A DNA stretch of 13,292 nucleotides. It comes from an uncultured Clostridium sp. GTDB taxonomy: Bacteria > Bacillota > Clostridia > TANB77 > CAG-508. Position 1 is the stretch's first letter. Every line of letters starts with the position of its first letter. The DNA lies in the NCBI GenBank assembly GCA_946545035.1, contig CAMNND010000021.1, positions 1 to 13,292 of the forward strand, written 5' to 3'. The position numbers and the translations under genes were made by a program. This document shows, piece after piece, positions 1 to 7,398 of the stretch. Under the pieces are notes generated by a model that was not told the DNA's origin, searched no databases, and was given only the letters and a program-made list of their open reading frames with translations.

Positions 1-2182
1 GAAAACACACGGATTCTGATGGCATTGATTCAATACCTTTTTCATATGTTTTTCTATTGCTTTTTTCGGACAAAACAACTCTGAATCCTAAATTAGTTAA
101 AAATGTAAACCAAAAAGGATAATCTTCATACATATTTAATACTCTAGGAATACCAATAGTTCCACGTTTAGCATATTCCTCAGTTAAAGGTATGTAGTTA
201 AACAATCTTTCATATTTATACTTAATCAAGTTTGGTAGCTCAGTTTTCTTTTGGGTTATTCCAGCACCTCTTTCACATCTATTACCTGAAATATATCTAC
301 TACCGTCATTAAATTTGTTTATAGTCAATAGACAATGGTTTTCGCAGTTTTGACAACGAACATGTGATGTTGTAACTTCTAATTTATCTATACCTTCTGA
401 ATCCAACATTGTAGAATGATATTCCATATCTAAGTTAGTTTCAAATTGTTGTTTGGCAAGCAATGCTGCACCGTAAGCTCCCATTAAACCGGCAATATCA
501 GGTCTTATGACATTCTTACCAACGATTAATTCAAAAGCTCTTAGAACTGCATCGTTATAAAAAGTTCCTCCTTGGACAACTATTGAATTTCCAAGAGTAC
601 TTACATCTCTAATTTTCATAACTTTTTGTATTGCATTTTTTATGACAGAATATGAAAGCCCTGCAGAAATATCACCGACTGAATAACCTTCTTTTTGAGC
701 TTGTTTAATTTTAGAGTTCATAAAAACGGTACATCTTGAACCTAAATCAACAGGCTGTCTTGATTCAATGGCAGCTTGAACGAATTCTTCAATAGATAAA
801 TTTAAGCTCTTTGCGAAAGTTTCTATAAAAGATCCACAGCCAGATGAACATGCTTCGTTAAGCATAATATTATCGATAGATCCTTTTTTTATTTTTATGT
901 ATTTCATATCTTGACCACCAATATCAACTATACTAGTTACGTTTGGCATAAATTCTTTGGCTGCTGTATAATGTGCGATTGTTTCAATTTCATTTAAATC
1001 AATTTTTAATGCTGTTTTAATTAGTTGTTCACCATATCCAGTAACACCACTAAACCTTATATCTGCCTCTTTAGGAAGAACAGCATATAATTTTTTTAAC
1101 ATATTCATAACGCTCTTTAACGGATTACCTTCATTATTTCCATATAGCGAATATAATAGCTTACCATCATTGTCTATTAAAACAAGCTTAGTTGTAGTTG
1201 ATCCGGCATCAATACCAACAAAACAATCACCTGAATAATTTTCTAAATTACCTTTTTTTACACAATCTTTGCTATGTCTTTCTTTAAATTCATCATAATC
1301 TGCATCAATAGAAAATAACGGATCAAGAGGTATAGTTGTTGAGTCATGTGATTCTCTTAAGACTGTTATTTTGCTCTTTAATATCTCATTAGTAATTGGT
1401 TTATTATCAATTGAATTGATGGCAGCTCCTTTGGCAACAAAAAGATGGGCTTCTTTAGGTAATATAATTTCGCTGTCTTTTAGATTAAGAGTTTCAATAA
1501 ATCTTTGTCTAAGCTCTGATAAATAATTTAAAGGTCCACCTAAGAAAGCAACATTTCCTTTTATTGGTCTACCACAAGCTAAACCACTAATTGTTTGATT
1601 AACAACTGCTTGGAAAACAGAGACAGCGATATCTTCTCTCGCAGCACCCTCGTTAAGAAGTGGTTGAATATCTGTTTTAGCAAACACGCCACATCTAGAT
1701 GCTATAGGATATATAGTTGTATGTTTTTTAGATAACTCGTTGAGCCCTGCTGCATCTGTATGTAATAAGGATGCCATTTGGTCAATGAATGCACCCGTAC
1801 CACCAGCACATGTTCCGTTCATACGTTGCTCTATAAATTTATCAAAATATATGATTTTAGCATCTTCTCCTCCAAGTTCAATTACTACATCTGTTTGAGG
1901 TATATATTTTTCTACAGCTTTTTTGCAAGATATAACTTCTTGGATAAAAGGTAAATTTAAAAAGCTAGCAGCAGACATAGCACCAGATCCTGTTAAAGAA
2001 ATCGTAAATTTAGAATTAGGATAACTAGATTCTAATTTTTCTAGAACATTACATACAGTGTTTTTCGTATCTGAAAAATGCCTTTCGTAATTTTGGTACA
2101 CAATATTTAATTCAGAATCAAGTACTACTATTTTTACTGTAGTTGATCCAACATCAAGTCCAACATGTAAGATTTTTTCCAT
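1..2182 (-). CDS. Fused 2-hydroxyacyl-CoA dehydratase activase-type ATPase (3' end beyond window)
   Basis: I read 727 codons from ATG at 2182 to the left edge with no stop; the ORF is open, so the C-terminus is missing. Two BadF/BadG/HgdC-type ATPase domains of the ASKHA fold lie in tandem. Domain 1 (about residues 4-260) has GLDVGSTTVK, ELGGEDAKI and GTCAGGTGAF; domain 2 (about 320-580) has GIDAGSTTTK, DIGGQDMKY and EACSSGCGSF. Each keeps both cysteines that ligate the shared [4Fe-4S] cluster in HgdC (C125/C164 and C445/C484). A cysteine cluster follows (C610, C613, C617, C636), then the start of a DUF2229-type region (IGIPRVLNMYED, and SESVCF at the break). Known members of this architecture run to roughly 1,400 residues, so about half is seen. 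HgdC uses ATP to drive an electron into a 2-hydroxyacyl-CoA dehydratase; the substrate of this fused class is not established. AAGGAGA at 2188-2194 supports the start. Confidence 0.93.
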   Translation of the reverse strand, partial: MEKILHVGLDVGSTTVKIVVLDSELNIVYQNYERHFSDTKNTVCNVLEKLESSYPNSKFTISLTGSGAMSAASFLNLPFIQEVISCKKAVEKYIPQTDVVIELGGEDAKIIYFDKFIEQRMNGTCAGGTGAFIDQMASLLHTDAAGLNELSKKHTTIYPIASRCGVFAKTDIQPLLNEGAAREDIAVSVFQAVVNQTISGLACGRPIKGNVAFLGGPLNYLSELRQRFIETLNLKDSEIILPKEAHLFVAKGAAINSIDNKPITNEILKSKITVLRESHDSTTIPLDPLFSIDADYDEFKERHSKDCVKKGNLENYSGDCFVGIDAGSTTTKLVLIDNDGKLLYSLYGNNEGNPLKSVMNMLKKLYAVLPKEADIRFSGVTGYGEQLIKTALKIDLNEIETIAHYTAAKEFMPNVTSIVDIGGQDMKYIKIKKGSIDNIMLNEACSSGCGSFIETFAKSLNLSIEEFVQAAIESRQPVDLGSRCTVFMNSKIKQAQKEGYSVGDISAGLSYSVIKNAIQKVMKIRDVSTLGNSIVVQGGTFYNDAVLRAFELIVGKNVIRPDIAGLMGAYGAALLAKQQFETNLDMEYHSTMLDSEGIDKLEVTTSHVRCQNCENHCLLTINKFNDGSRYISGNRCERGAGITQKKTELPNLIKYKYERLFNYIPLTEEYAKRGTIGIPRVLNMYEDYPFWFTFLTNLGFRVVLSEKSNRKTYEKGIESMPSESVCF

Positions 2183-2218
2183 AATTATCTCCTTTTGAAT
2201 TCGTATAATTCAGTATGT

Positions 2219-2247
2219 ATTGTATATTGATTTAAGCGTTTTGTCAA
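2219..2247 (-). promoter_or_regulatory. Sigma-A-type promoter of the activase gene
   Basis: Read on the minus strand, TTGACA (2247-2242) is followed by a 17-base spacer and TACAAT (2224-2219). This is a perfect -35 and a 5/6 -10 at ideal spacing. It predicts a transcript start near 2212 and a leader of about 30 bases before the ATG at 2182. No Rex-like or other operator was recognised in it. Confidence 0.75.
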
Positions 2248-2335
2248 ACAAAAGTACTAGAAATAATAAGCTTTTCTGGTCATATTTAATAAAAAATAAT
2301 AATAGTATGTACAAATATGTGTTAGGAGGTCAAAA

Positions 2336-2905
2336 ATGAATAAAAAGACAAAAAAAATTGCTGTAATTATAATATCAACTACGATTAGTATTAGCTTAGT
2401 ATTTTTATTAATTTTGAATGTTGATGTAAAGAAGGTTGAAGAAGAAATCTCGTATAATGAAATTATTCCGGAAGAAGAATTAACGGATAATCAATTACGA
2501 GAAACAACAATAAATTTATACTTTGTAGGAGAGGATAATGAACTAAAAGAAATTGTAAAAAAGGTTGACTCAAAAGAATTAATAGAAAATCCATATTTTA
2601 TTGCACTTAGCTTATTAATTAATAAAAATGATGATAGTAATAATAAAACATATATACCAGAGGGGGTTAAGATTAACAATATTAATAGAGAAAAAGAGTG
2701 TTTAATAATTGACTTATCAAAGGAATTTATTGAAAATATGGATGATAATATTGAAAATCAAAGCCTTGCGATTTCTCAGATAGTTAATACAATGACACAA
2801 TTTAATGAAATAAATGCAATAAAAATTTTAATTGATGGAAGTGATGATTGTAGTTTTAAAAATGGAAATATAAGTTTCAAGCAATTATTTACTAATGAAG
2901 ATTAA
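2336..2905 (+). CDS. Membrane-anchored GerMN-domain protein
   Basis: The 189-residue protein has a short basic N-terminus (MNKKTKK), one hydrophobic segment at about residues 8-28, an acidic linker, then one GerMN domain (about residues 57-188). Family features seen are the opening strand TTINLYFVGEDN, the helix PYFIALSLLI, the YIPEGVKINNI strand, LIIDLSKEF, and the late SLAISQIVNTMTQF...AIKILIDG segment. GerMN domains occur in B. subtilis GerM, a lipoprotein with two copies that acts in sporulation and germination, and in other envelope proteins. This one has a single copy and no lipobox cysteine, so it is probably held by an uncleaved membrane helix with the domain outside. AGGAGGT at 2324-2330 fixes the start. 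It is transcribed divergently from the activase. I found no convincing vegetative or sporulation promoter. A sporulation role is inferred from the domain only. Confidence 0.85.
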   Translation: MNKKTKKIAVIIISTTISISLVFLLILNVDVKKVEEEISYNEIIPEEELTDNQLRETTINLYFVGEDNELKEIVKKVDSKELIENPYFIALSLLINKNDDSNNKTYIPEGVKINNINREKECLIIDLSKEFIENMDDNIENQSLAISQIVNTMTQFNEINAIKILIDGSDDCSFKNGNISFKQLFTNED

Positions 2906-3043
2906 TTATTTATTCAATTTTTTACATTTTTTAGATATTGAAATAATGTTTTTTATTTTTGTTATTTTATTTAAAAAACATTCTACTTCAAATAGTGATT
3001 TTAAATGATTGCTATTTGATTTTTTTTGTATACATTTTTTCAT
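2906..3043 (-). CDS. Possible small basic protein, 45 residues
   Basis: An ATG at 3043 opens 45 codons ending in TAA at 2908-2906, directly abutting the stop codon of the convergent GerMN gene. On the minus strand GAGAGGAA lies about 9 bases before the ATG, a usable ribosome site. The product starts MKKCIQKKSN and ends SKKCKKLNK: 13 lysines against two glutamates, with cysteines at 4, 22 and 40. It has no membrane segment or signal peptide and I recognise no family. Lysine (AAA) richness is also what chance translation of AT-rich DNA gives, so the ribosome site and the fit to the gap are the only real support. It may instead be untranslated spacer. Confidence 0.3.
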   Translation of the reverse strand: MKKCIQKKSNSNHLKSLFEVECFLNKITKIKNIISISKKCKKLNK

Positions 3044-3070
3044 AAACTAAATTCCTCTCAAAAATAAGTT

Positions 3071-3096
3071 AAAAGTCTTTAAAAATAAGGACTTTT
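3071..3096. repeat. Inverted repeat in trmN6 upstream region
   Basis: AAAAGTC (3071-3077) and GACTTTT (3090-3096) form perfect 7-base arms around a 12-base AT spacer; flanking TT/AA could extend the stem past a one-base bulge. It lies over the -35 and spacer of the candidate trmN6 promoter and upstream of the minus-strand small ORF. It could be an operator or a weak hairpin; the sequence does not decide. Confidence 0.45.
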
Positions 3097-3106
3097 AGTA
3101 TATAAT
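3078..3106 (+). promoter_or_regulatory. Candidate promoter for trmN6-rsmI
   Basis: TTTAAA (3078-3083), a 17-base spacer and a perfect TATAAT (3101-3106). The -35 matches consensus at four of six positions. It would start transcription near 3113, about 35 bases before the GTG start at 3149. Confidence 0.5.
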
Positions 3107-3136
3107 ATTAAATGTTGAAAGTAATTGTTAATATAT

Positions 3137-3143
3137 AAAGGAG
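3137..3143 (+). promoter_or_regulatory. Ribosome binding site that sets the GTG start of trmN6
   Basis: AAAGGAG lies 5 bases before GTG at 3149. The upstream in-frame TTG at 3125 has no ribosome site, and its 8 extra codons would overlap this one, so GTG 3149 is preferred. Confidence 0.8.
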
Positions 3144-3148
3144 AATTT

Positions 3149-3889
3149 GTGGATAACATTAAAGAAAATGAAAGAGTAGATGATTTAGAAATAAAAGATA
3201 TAAAAATAATTCAAAAAAAAGATGGATTTTGTTTCGGAATAGATAGTATTCTTCTATCTGACTTTGCTAAGAATATAAAATATAATTCCAATGTTTTAGA
3301 TCTAGGGACAGGAACTGGAATTCTAGGATTTCTATTGATTGCAAAAACAAAAGTAAATAAAGTTATAGGTATAGAGATTCAATCTGATATTGCTGATATG
3401 GCAAATAGAAGCATTGTAATGAATAGATTAGAAGATAGATTTGAGATAATAAATTGTAATATAAATGACCTAGAAGAAAAATTAAAAATTGATTCATTTG
3501 ATGCAATAATCACTAATCCTCCATATAAAAAAATTAATTCTGGGAAAGTAAATGAAAGCGAAACAAAATTAATTTCAAGGCACGAAGTAAAGGCAAGCTT
3601 AGAAGATTTTATAAAAGTAAGCTTTAAGATGTTAAAAGACAAAGGAACACTATACATGGTTCATAGAGCAGAAAGACTTGTTGATATTTTGTATGAAATG
3701 AGAAAAAATAGAATGGAACCCAAAAGACTAAGGTTTGTTTATTCTAATGGAAAAAGTGATAGTAAACTTGTTTTGATCGAAGCGATTAAAAACGGAAAAT
3801 CATATATAAAGATAGACGAGCCATTATATGTATATAATGAAGATGGAACATATACAGATGAAATATTAAGAATATACAATAAAAAGTAG
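3149..3889 (+). CDS. trmN6: tRNA1(Val) (adenine37-N6)-methyltransferase family protein (YabB/YfiC type)
   Basis: The 246-residue protein is a class I SAM-dependent methyltransferase. Seen are the opening FCFGIDSILLSDF, typical of the YfiC/YabB family; SAM-binding DLGTGTGILG at residues 51-60; the acidic end of strand 2 (GIEIQ, about 74-78); and the N6-adenine motif NPPY at 123-126 within AIITNPPYKK. E. coli TrmN6 methylates A37 of tRNA1(Val); that exact substrate is not proven for Gram-positive members. The next gene is rsmI 13 bases on, the same order as yabB-yabC in B. subtilis, which supports the family call. GTG start chosen from the ribosome site. Length is normal for the family. Confidence 0.85.
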   Translation: MDNIKENERVDDLEIKDIKIIQKKDGFCFGIDSILLSDFAKNIKYNSNVLDLGTGTGILGFLLIAKTKVNKVIGIEIQSDIADMANRSIVMNRLEDRFEIINCNINDLEEKLKIDSFDAIITNPPYKKINSGKVNESETKLISRHEVKASLEDFIKVSFKMLKDKGTLYMVHRAERLVDILYEMRKNRMEPKRLRFVYSNGKSDSKLVLIEAIKNGKSYIKIDEPLYVYNEDGTYTDEILRIYNKK

Positions 3890-3902
3890 AAAGGAAGATA
3901 CT

Positions 3903-4727
3903 ATGAGTGGAACATTATATCTTGTTGCTACCCCAATTGGAAATTTAGAAGATATAACATTAAGAGCAATTAGAATATTAAAAGAAGTTGATTTGATTGC
4001 CGCAGAGGATACAAGACATAGCTTAAAGTTATTGAATCACTTAGAAATATCAAAACCGTTATTTAGTTATCACAGACATAATGAAGATGTAAAAACGGAC
4101 TATTTAATTGATAAGTTGATTAATGGCGAAAATATAGCGTTAATAACGGATGCAGGTACTCCTGCTATATCTGATCCAGGTGAACTTATCGTTAAGAAAG
4201 CAATAGAAAATAATATAAATATAGTTCCAATACCTGGATGTTGTGCTCTTATTAACGCACTAATATGTTCAGGCTTTGATACGAAAGAGTTCACATTTTA
4301 CGGCTTTTTGCCACTAAATAAAAAATTAAGAGCAAGTAAATTTGAAGAGCTGAAAAAAGAAAAAAGGACTGTTATTATATATGAAGCACCACATAAGATT
4401 GTATCAACGCTAAATGATATTCATAAAAATATAGGGGATGTAAATATAGTTCTGGCTAAAGAAATAACAAAAATTCATGAAAGCTTTCTAAGAGGAAAAG
4501 TATCAGAATTAATTTCTCAAATGGAAAATATAAAAGGCGAAATGATTATACTTATAGAAGGAAATCAAGATTCTTCTGAAGAAAAAAAAGAAAATTTATC
4601 AATTGAAGAGCAATATGAATTATATAGAAAAGAAGGATTAAGTAAAAATGAAATAATAAAAAAAATTGCTAAAAATAATGGTGTAAAAAAGAATGAAATA
4701 TATATGCAATTTATAGATAAAGAATAA
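3903..4727 (+). CDS. rsmI: 16S rRNA (cytidine1402-2'-O)-methyltransferase
   Basis: The 274-residue protein is a tetrapyrrole-methylase-fold enzyme of the RsmI family, which 2'-O-methylates C1402 in the ribosomal P site using SAM. Hallmarks: LVATPIGNLEDIT (residues 7-19), AAEDTRHS (33-40), ITDAGTPAISDPG (81-93), a PGCCALINALICSG segment where most members have PGPSA..., FYGFLP (132-137), and AKEITKIHE further on. Residues about 228-272 form the small C-terminal helix-turn-helix region (EGLSKNEIIKKIAKNNGV). AAGGAAG at 3891-3897 precedes ATG 3903. It is probably cotranscribed with trmN6. A weak terminator follows. Confidence 0.95.
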   Translation: MSGTLYLVATPIGNLEDITLRAIRILKEVDLIAAEDTRHSLKLLNHLEISKPLFSYHRHNEDVKTDYLIDKLINGENIALITDAGTPAISDPGELIVKKAIENNINIVPIPGCCALINALICSGFDTKEFTFYGFLPLNKKLRASKFEELKKEKRTVIIYEAPHKIVSTLNDIHKNIGDVNIVLAKEITKIHESFLRGKVSELISQMENIKGEMIILIEGNQDSSEEKKENLSIEEQYELYRKEGLSKNEIIKKIAKNNGVKKNEIYMQFIDKE

Positions 4728-4729
4728 AC

Positions 4730-4757
4730 AAAAAGAATAATTGTTTATTCTTTTTTT
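4730..4757 (+). terminator. Weak intrinsic terminator after rsmI
   Basis: AAAAAGAATAA (4730-4740), loop TTGT, then TTATTCTTTTT (4745-4755) in a run of seven T. The 11-bp stem contains only one G-C pair, so termination is likely partial and spmA may receive read-through. Confidence 0.6.
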
Positions 4758-4794
4758 GGTTGTATTTGAATAGTTTATTGATGGTGAGATAAAG

Positions 4795-5370
4795 ATGATT
4801 AATACAATATGGCCATGGCTCATACTAATATCAATAAGCTATTCTTTCTTTTTTGGGAGAATGGATATATTAAATGATGGTATTTATGATTCAACTAGGT
4901 CAGCAATTAACTTATGCGTTACTTTGTTTGGAAATATTGCATTATGGAACGGCTTGATGAGAATAGTTAGAGAAACGAAGATTATAAAAGTACTATGTAA
5001 ATTATTAAGCCCAATAATTGTTAGATTATTTCCGGAAACAAAAAGTGATTTAGAATTAAGACAAATAATTTCGATGAATATGATTTCTAATTTTTTGGGA
5101 CTTGGGAATGCAGCTACTCCAATTGGAATTAAAGCCATGAAATTATTAAATGAAAAGAACAGTAAAAAACGAAGTATGAGCAATTCAATGATTATGCTTG
5201 TTCTAATAAATAGTGCTTCAATACAATTGATTCCAACAACTATGTTAGCAATAAGACAATCATTAAATTCAAAAAATCCTAACAATATTATAATACCAGT
5301 ATGGTTGGCGACAACAGTAGCTGCAACTACTGGCATAATAGCCTTAAAAATATTTTTTAGAAAGAGATAA
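4795..5370 (+). CDS. spmA: Spore maturation protein A
   Basis: The 191-residue integral membrane protein belongs to the nucleoside-recognition/Gate-domain family. Hydrophobic segments lie at about residues 4-20, 36-56, 125-150 and 168-187. Typical SpmA features are GRMDILNDGIYDSTRSAI near the N-terminus, TLFGNIALWNGLM, and the MNMISNFLGLGNAATPIGIKA segment before the central helices. In B. subtilis SpmA and SpmB are needed for full dehydration of the spore core and heat resistance; the transported species is unknown. GGTGAG at 4783-4788 sits 6 bases before the ATG. spmB follows after two bases. No clear sigma-E-type promoter was found in the 67 bases after rsmI. Confidence 0.95.
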   Translation: MINTIWPWLILISISYSFFFGRMDILNDGIYDSTRSAINLCVTLFGNIALWNGLMRIVRETKIIKVLCKLLSPIIVRLFPETKSDLELRQIISMNMISNFLGLGNAATPIGIKAMKLLNEKNSKKRSMSNSMIMLVLINSASIQLIPTTMLAIRQSLNSKNPNNIIIPVWLATTVAATTGIIALKIFFRKR

Positions 5371-5372
5371 AA

Positions 5373-5912
5373 ATGTATTTAATTAATAATTTATCATATC
5401 ATATAATGCCGTTTTTTATAGGAATAATAATGTTTGTTGGAATAAAAGAAAAAAAAAGGGTATTTGATTTATTTTTGGATGGTGCTGAAGAAGGAATAAA
5501 AATAGTGATAAGACTAGTTCCAACATTAATTGGAATATTTTTTTTGATAGAAACATTGAGAGCTTCAGGTTTTATAGAATTTATAACATACCTACTTAAA
5601 CCGTTAGTTGAAAAAACAGGCTTTCCGCCTGAAGTATTACCGCTAGCGCTTATTAGGCCAATATCTGGGAGTGGAGCAATTGGAGTGGCAACTGACATAA
5701 TGAAAACATATGGTGTTGATTCTTATTTAGGAAATGTTGCTGCTGTTATTGTTGGAGCAACGGAAACAACGATATATACTATAGCGGTATATACAAGTGA
5801 ATTAAAAGTAAGTAAATCAAGAAAATTATTTGCAGCAGCATTAGCTGCAGATATGGCAGGAATAGTTGCGGCAGTAGTATTTTGTAGAATTTTGTCGATG
5901 AATTTTTCTTGA
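5373..5912 (+). CDS. spmB: Spore maturation protein B
   Basis: The 179-residue membrane protein pairs with SpmA. Family marks are the LDGAEEGIKIVIRLVPTLIG segment (residues 35-54), LALIRPISGSGAIGVATDIM (91-110), and NVAAVIVGATETTIYTIAVY in the next helix. About four hydrophobic stretches are visible. Its ATG lies two bases after the spmA stop and has only a weak AAAGAG site inside the end of spmA, so translational coupling is likely. No ordinary terminator follows; the next structure is the 6006-6096 element. Confidence 0.95.
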   Translation: MYLINNLSYHIMPFFIGIIMFVGIKEKKRVFDLFLDGAEEGIKIVIRLVPTLIGIFFLIETLRASGFIEFITYLLKPLVEKTGFPPEVLPLALIRPISGSGAIGVATDIMKTYGVDSYLGNVAAVIVGATETTIYTIAVYTSELKVSKSRKLFAAALAADMAGIVAAVVFCRILSMNFS

Positions 5913-6005
5913 CTTTTCAGTATTTAGGTTTTATCATTTAATTAAGATTAAATCAAATATTTATGTCAAAAATTTTAATTCAATATTATTTTATGTTTTT
6001 AATTT

Positions 6006-6096
6006 TGTAGAGGAAATCTATTTTATAGAAAAGCCCCCTTTTCTTAAATATAATTTACAAACCCCTATAACAAAAATGTAAATATTATCCTCTACA
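6006..6096. other. Structured element between convergent genes, possible RNA
   Basis: TGTAGAGGA (6006-6014) and TCCTCTACA (6088-6096) are perfect 9-base inverted arms 91 bases end to end. Inside are AGAAAAG-CCCC-CTTTTCT (6027-6044, 7 bp) and ATTTAC/GTAAAT (6053-6058 with 6078-6083) around a 19-base loop containing AACCCC. TCTAT/ATAGA (6017-6021 with 6025-6029) could form a hairpin that competes with the first. The arms thus enclose a three-way junction on either strand. On plus it would lie in the spmB 3' region with CCCC loops; on minus it starts 12 bases after the rlmH stop, with GGGG loops. No T-tract makes it a standard terminator, and I do not recognise a named riboswitch or sRNA. Strand and function are open. 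Confidence 0.5.
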
Positions 6097-6107
6097 TTAA
6101 AATAAAT

Positions 6108-6590
6108 TTACCTATGATAAGTTTCGTTATTTGAAATTTTAAAAGCTCTAAATAATTGCTCTGCTAGAAAGACTCTAATTAACTGATGAGGAAAAGTCAT
6201 TTTGGAAAAGCAGATTAGTTCATTAGAATGTTTTAAAACATTTTCAGATAACCCAAGAGTTCCACCAATGACAAAAGTAATATTACTTGAGCTATTTAAT
6301 GAAATGTCCTCAATTTTTTTCGAAAATTCTTCAGAGGTGAATTGTCTTCCTTTTAAATCTAATGTCATAACGTAAGAATTTTTATCAATATGAGAAACAA
6401 TTTTATCAGCTTCTTTTTCTTTGATACTATTTATAATTGATTCATTTAGATTATCAGGTACTTTCTCATCAGATAGCTCAGTAATATTGAAATTACAATA
6501 CTTAGAAAGTCGTTTTGAATATTCAGCTATAGCATCTTGTAAATATTTTTCTTTTAGTTTTCCAACACATATTATATTTATATGTAACAT
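6108..6590 (-). CDS. rlmH: 23S rRNA (pseudouridine1915-N3)-methyltransferase
   Basis: The 160-residue SPOUT-class enzyme methylates pseudouridine 1915 in helix 69 of 23S rRNA in the assembled ribosome. Seen are the N-terminal NIICVGKLKEKY, MTLDLKGRQFTSEEF, the SAM-knot segment ITFVIGGTLGL, and the C-terminal MTFPHQLIRVFLAEQLFRAF ending NETYHR, all diagnostic for RlmH. Length is normal. ATG at 6590 is preceded on the minus strand by AGGAGAA (6600-6594). It follows walJ by 12 bases, so the two are cotranscribed; walJ and rlmH are also neighbours in many other Firmicutes. Confidence 0.96.
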   Translation of the reverse strand: MLHINIICVGKLKEKYLQDAIAEYSKRLSKYCNFNITELSDEKVPDNLNESIINSIKEKEADKIVSHIDKNSYVMTLDLKGRQFTSEEFSKKIEDISLNSSSNITFVIGGTLGLSENVLKHSNELICFSKMTFPHQLIRVFLAEQLFRAFKISNNETYHR

Positions 6591-6602
6591 AAATTCTCCT
6601 TA

Positions 6603-7391
6603 CTATATTTCGATAATTTTTGAAGGCGTATTTCTGCTTGCAACGGATAAGTTAATTGAAGAAGAGTCAATTTTTGCGTTGATTAATTCATCAGCTACTG
6701 TTTTATATGCAAGTTCAGGAAAGTTATTTTCTTTACTTAGATGACCTAGCATTACAGTCTTTAAATTTTTCTTAGCCAACTGAACAACAAGTTTAGCAGC
6801 GTCACTATTAGATAAATGACCATATTCTCCAGATATCCTTTTCTTTAAGGGATAGGGATATCGTGAAAATTTGAGAATTTCAGGGTCATAATTTGACTCT
6901 AATAAAATAAAAGAGCTCTCTTCTAAAGCTTTGAAGACATCATTTGATACATAACCTAAATCAGTCGCTATACTAATTTGTTTAGTATTATTAGAAATAC
7001 TGAAACCACAAGGATTTGCCGCATCATGTGAAATTGGAAAAGGATTGATTATTAAATCTCCAATTTTAAATTTTTCAGAAGGAGTATATATTTTTTGTAA
7101 TGATGAATCAATCTTTTCAGCTTGATTTGGCATTGCATTCCATGTTTCTTTTGTTGCATAAACTGGAATATTATATTTTTTGGCAAGAGTACCTAGACTC
7201 TTAACATGATCAATATGCTCATGTGTAATAAGGATTGCATCTAAATTTTTAGCAGCAACATTAATAGAAGAAAGTGCATTTTCTATTTTTCTTGCACTTT
7301 CTCCAGCATCTATTAATATATTTGTTGTTTCACTTTGAACGAATAAACTATTTCCACTACTACCACTATATAAACTACAAAAATTAAACAT
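6603..7391 (-). CDS. walJ: MBL-fold metallohydrolase WalJ (YycJ)
   Basis: The 262-residue protein is a metallo-beta-lactamase-fold hydrolase. The N-terminus FCSLYSGSSGNSLFVQS is typical of the YycJ/WalJ family. The metal site THEHIDH lies at residues 56-62 (H57, H59, D61, H62), with later ligand-type segments PISHDAANPCGF, IATDLGY, GHLSN and LGHLSK. In Bacillus and streptococci this gene belongs to the walRK (yycFG) locus and has been linked to cell-wall homeostasis; nuclease activity has been described for the family, but the cellular substrate is unclear. Here it stands without walR, walK, yycH or yycI. AGGAAAA (7400-7394) overlaps the murA stop, which suggests translational coupling to murA. 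Confidence 0.92.
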   Translation of the reverse strand: MFNFCSLYSGSSGNSLFVQSETTNILIDAGESARKIENALSSINVAAKNLDAILITHEHIDHVKSLGTLAKKYNIPVYATKETWNAMPNQAEKIDSSLQKIYTPSEKFKIGDLIINPFPISHDAANPCGFSISNNTKQISIATDLGYVSNDVFKALEESSFILLESNYDPEILKFSRYPYPLKKRISGEYGHLSNSDAAKLVVQLAKKNLKTVMLGHLSKENNFPELAYKTVADELINAKIDSSSINLSVASRNTPSKIIEI

Positions 7392-7398
7392 TGTTTTC

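Noticed and set aside
2280..2315. Sigma-E-like promoter before the GerMN gene (TCATATT as -35)
   Set aside because: The -35 pattern fits, but no CATANNNT-type -10 lies at 13-16 bases; the nearest partial match is 21 bases away.
3125..3148. Upstream TTG start for the trmN6-like gene
   Set aside because: No ribosome site precedes it, and the real site AAAGGAG lies inside the extension, pointing to GTG 3149.
4884..5336. 150-codon minus-strand ORF across spmA
   Set aside because: It is antisense to clearly conserved SpmA, has no recognisable domain, and exists because of the codon bias of the gene on the other strand.
5399..5698. 99-codon minus-strand ORF across spmB
   Set aside because: Entirely antisense to SpmB with its conserved RPISGSG block; a shadow frame.
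5937..5952. TTTAAT/ATTAAA hairpin after spmB as a terminator
   Set aside because: Six A-T pairs only and no T-tract; such repeats are common by chance in DNA this AT-rich.
6006..6096. Known riboswitch such as purine, THF, preQ1 or c-di-GMP class
   Set aside because: None of the conserved core sequences I know for these classes is present, and the element follows genes rather than leading one.
6421..6744. 107-codon plus-strand ORF across rlmH and walJ
   Set aside because: Antisense to two conserved genes and spans their junction; no family features.
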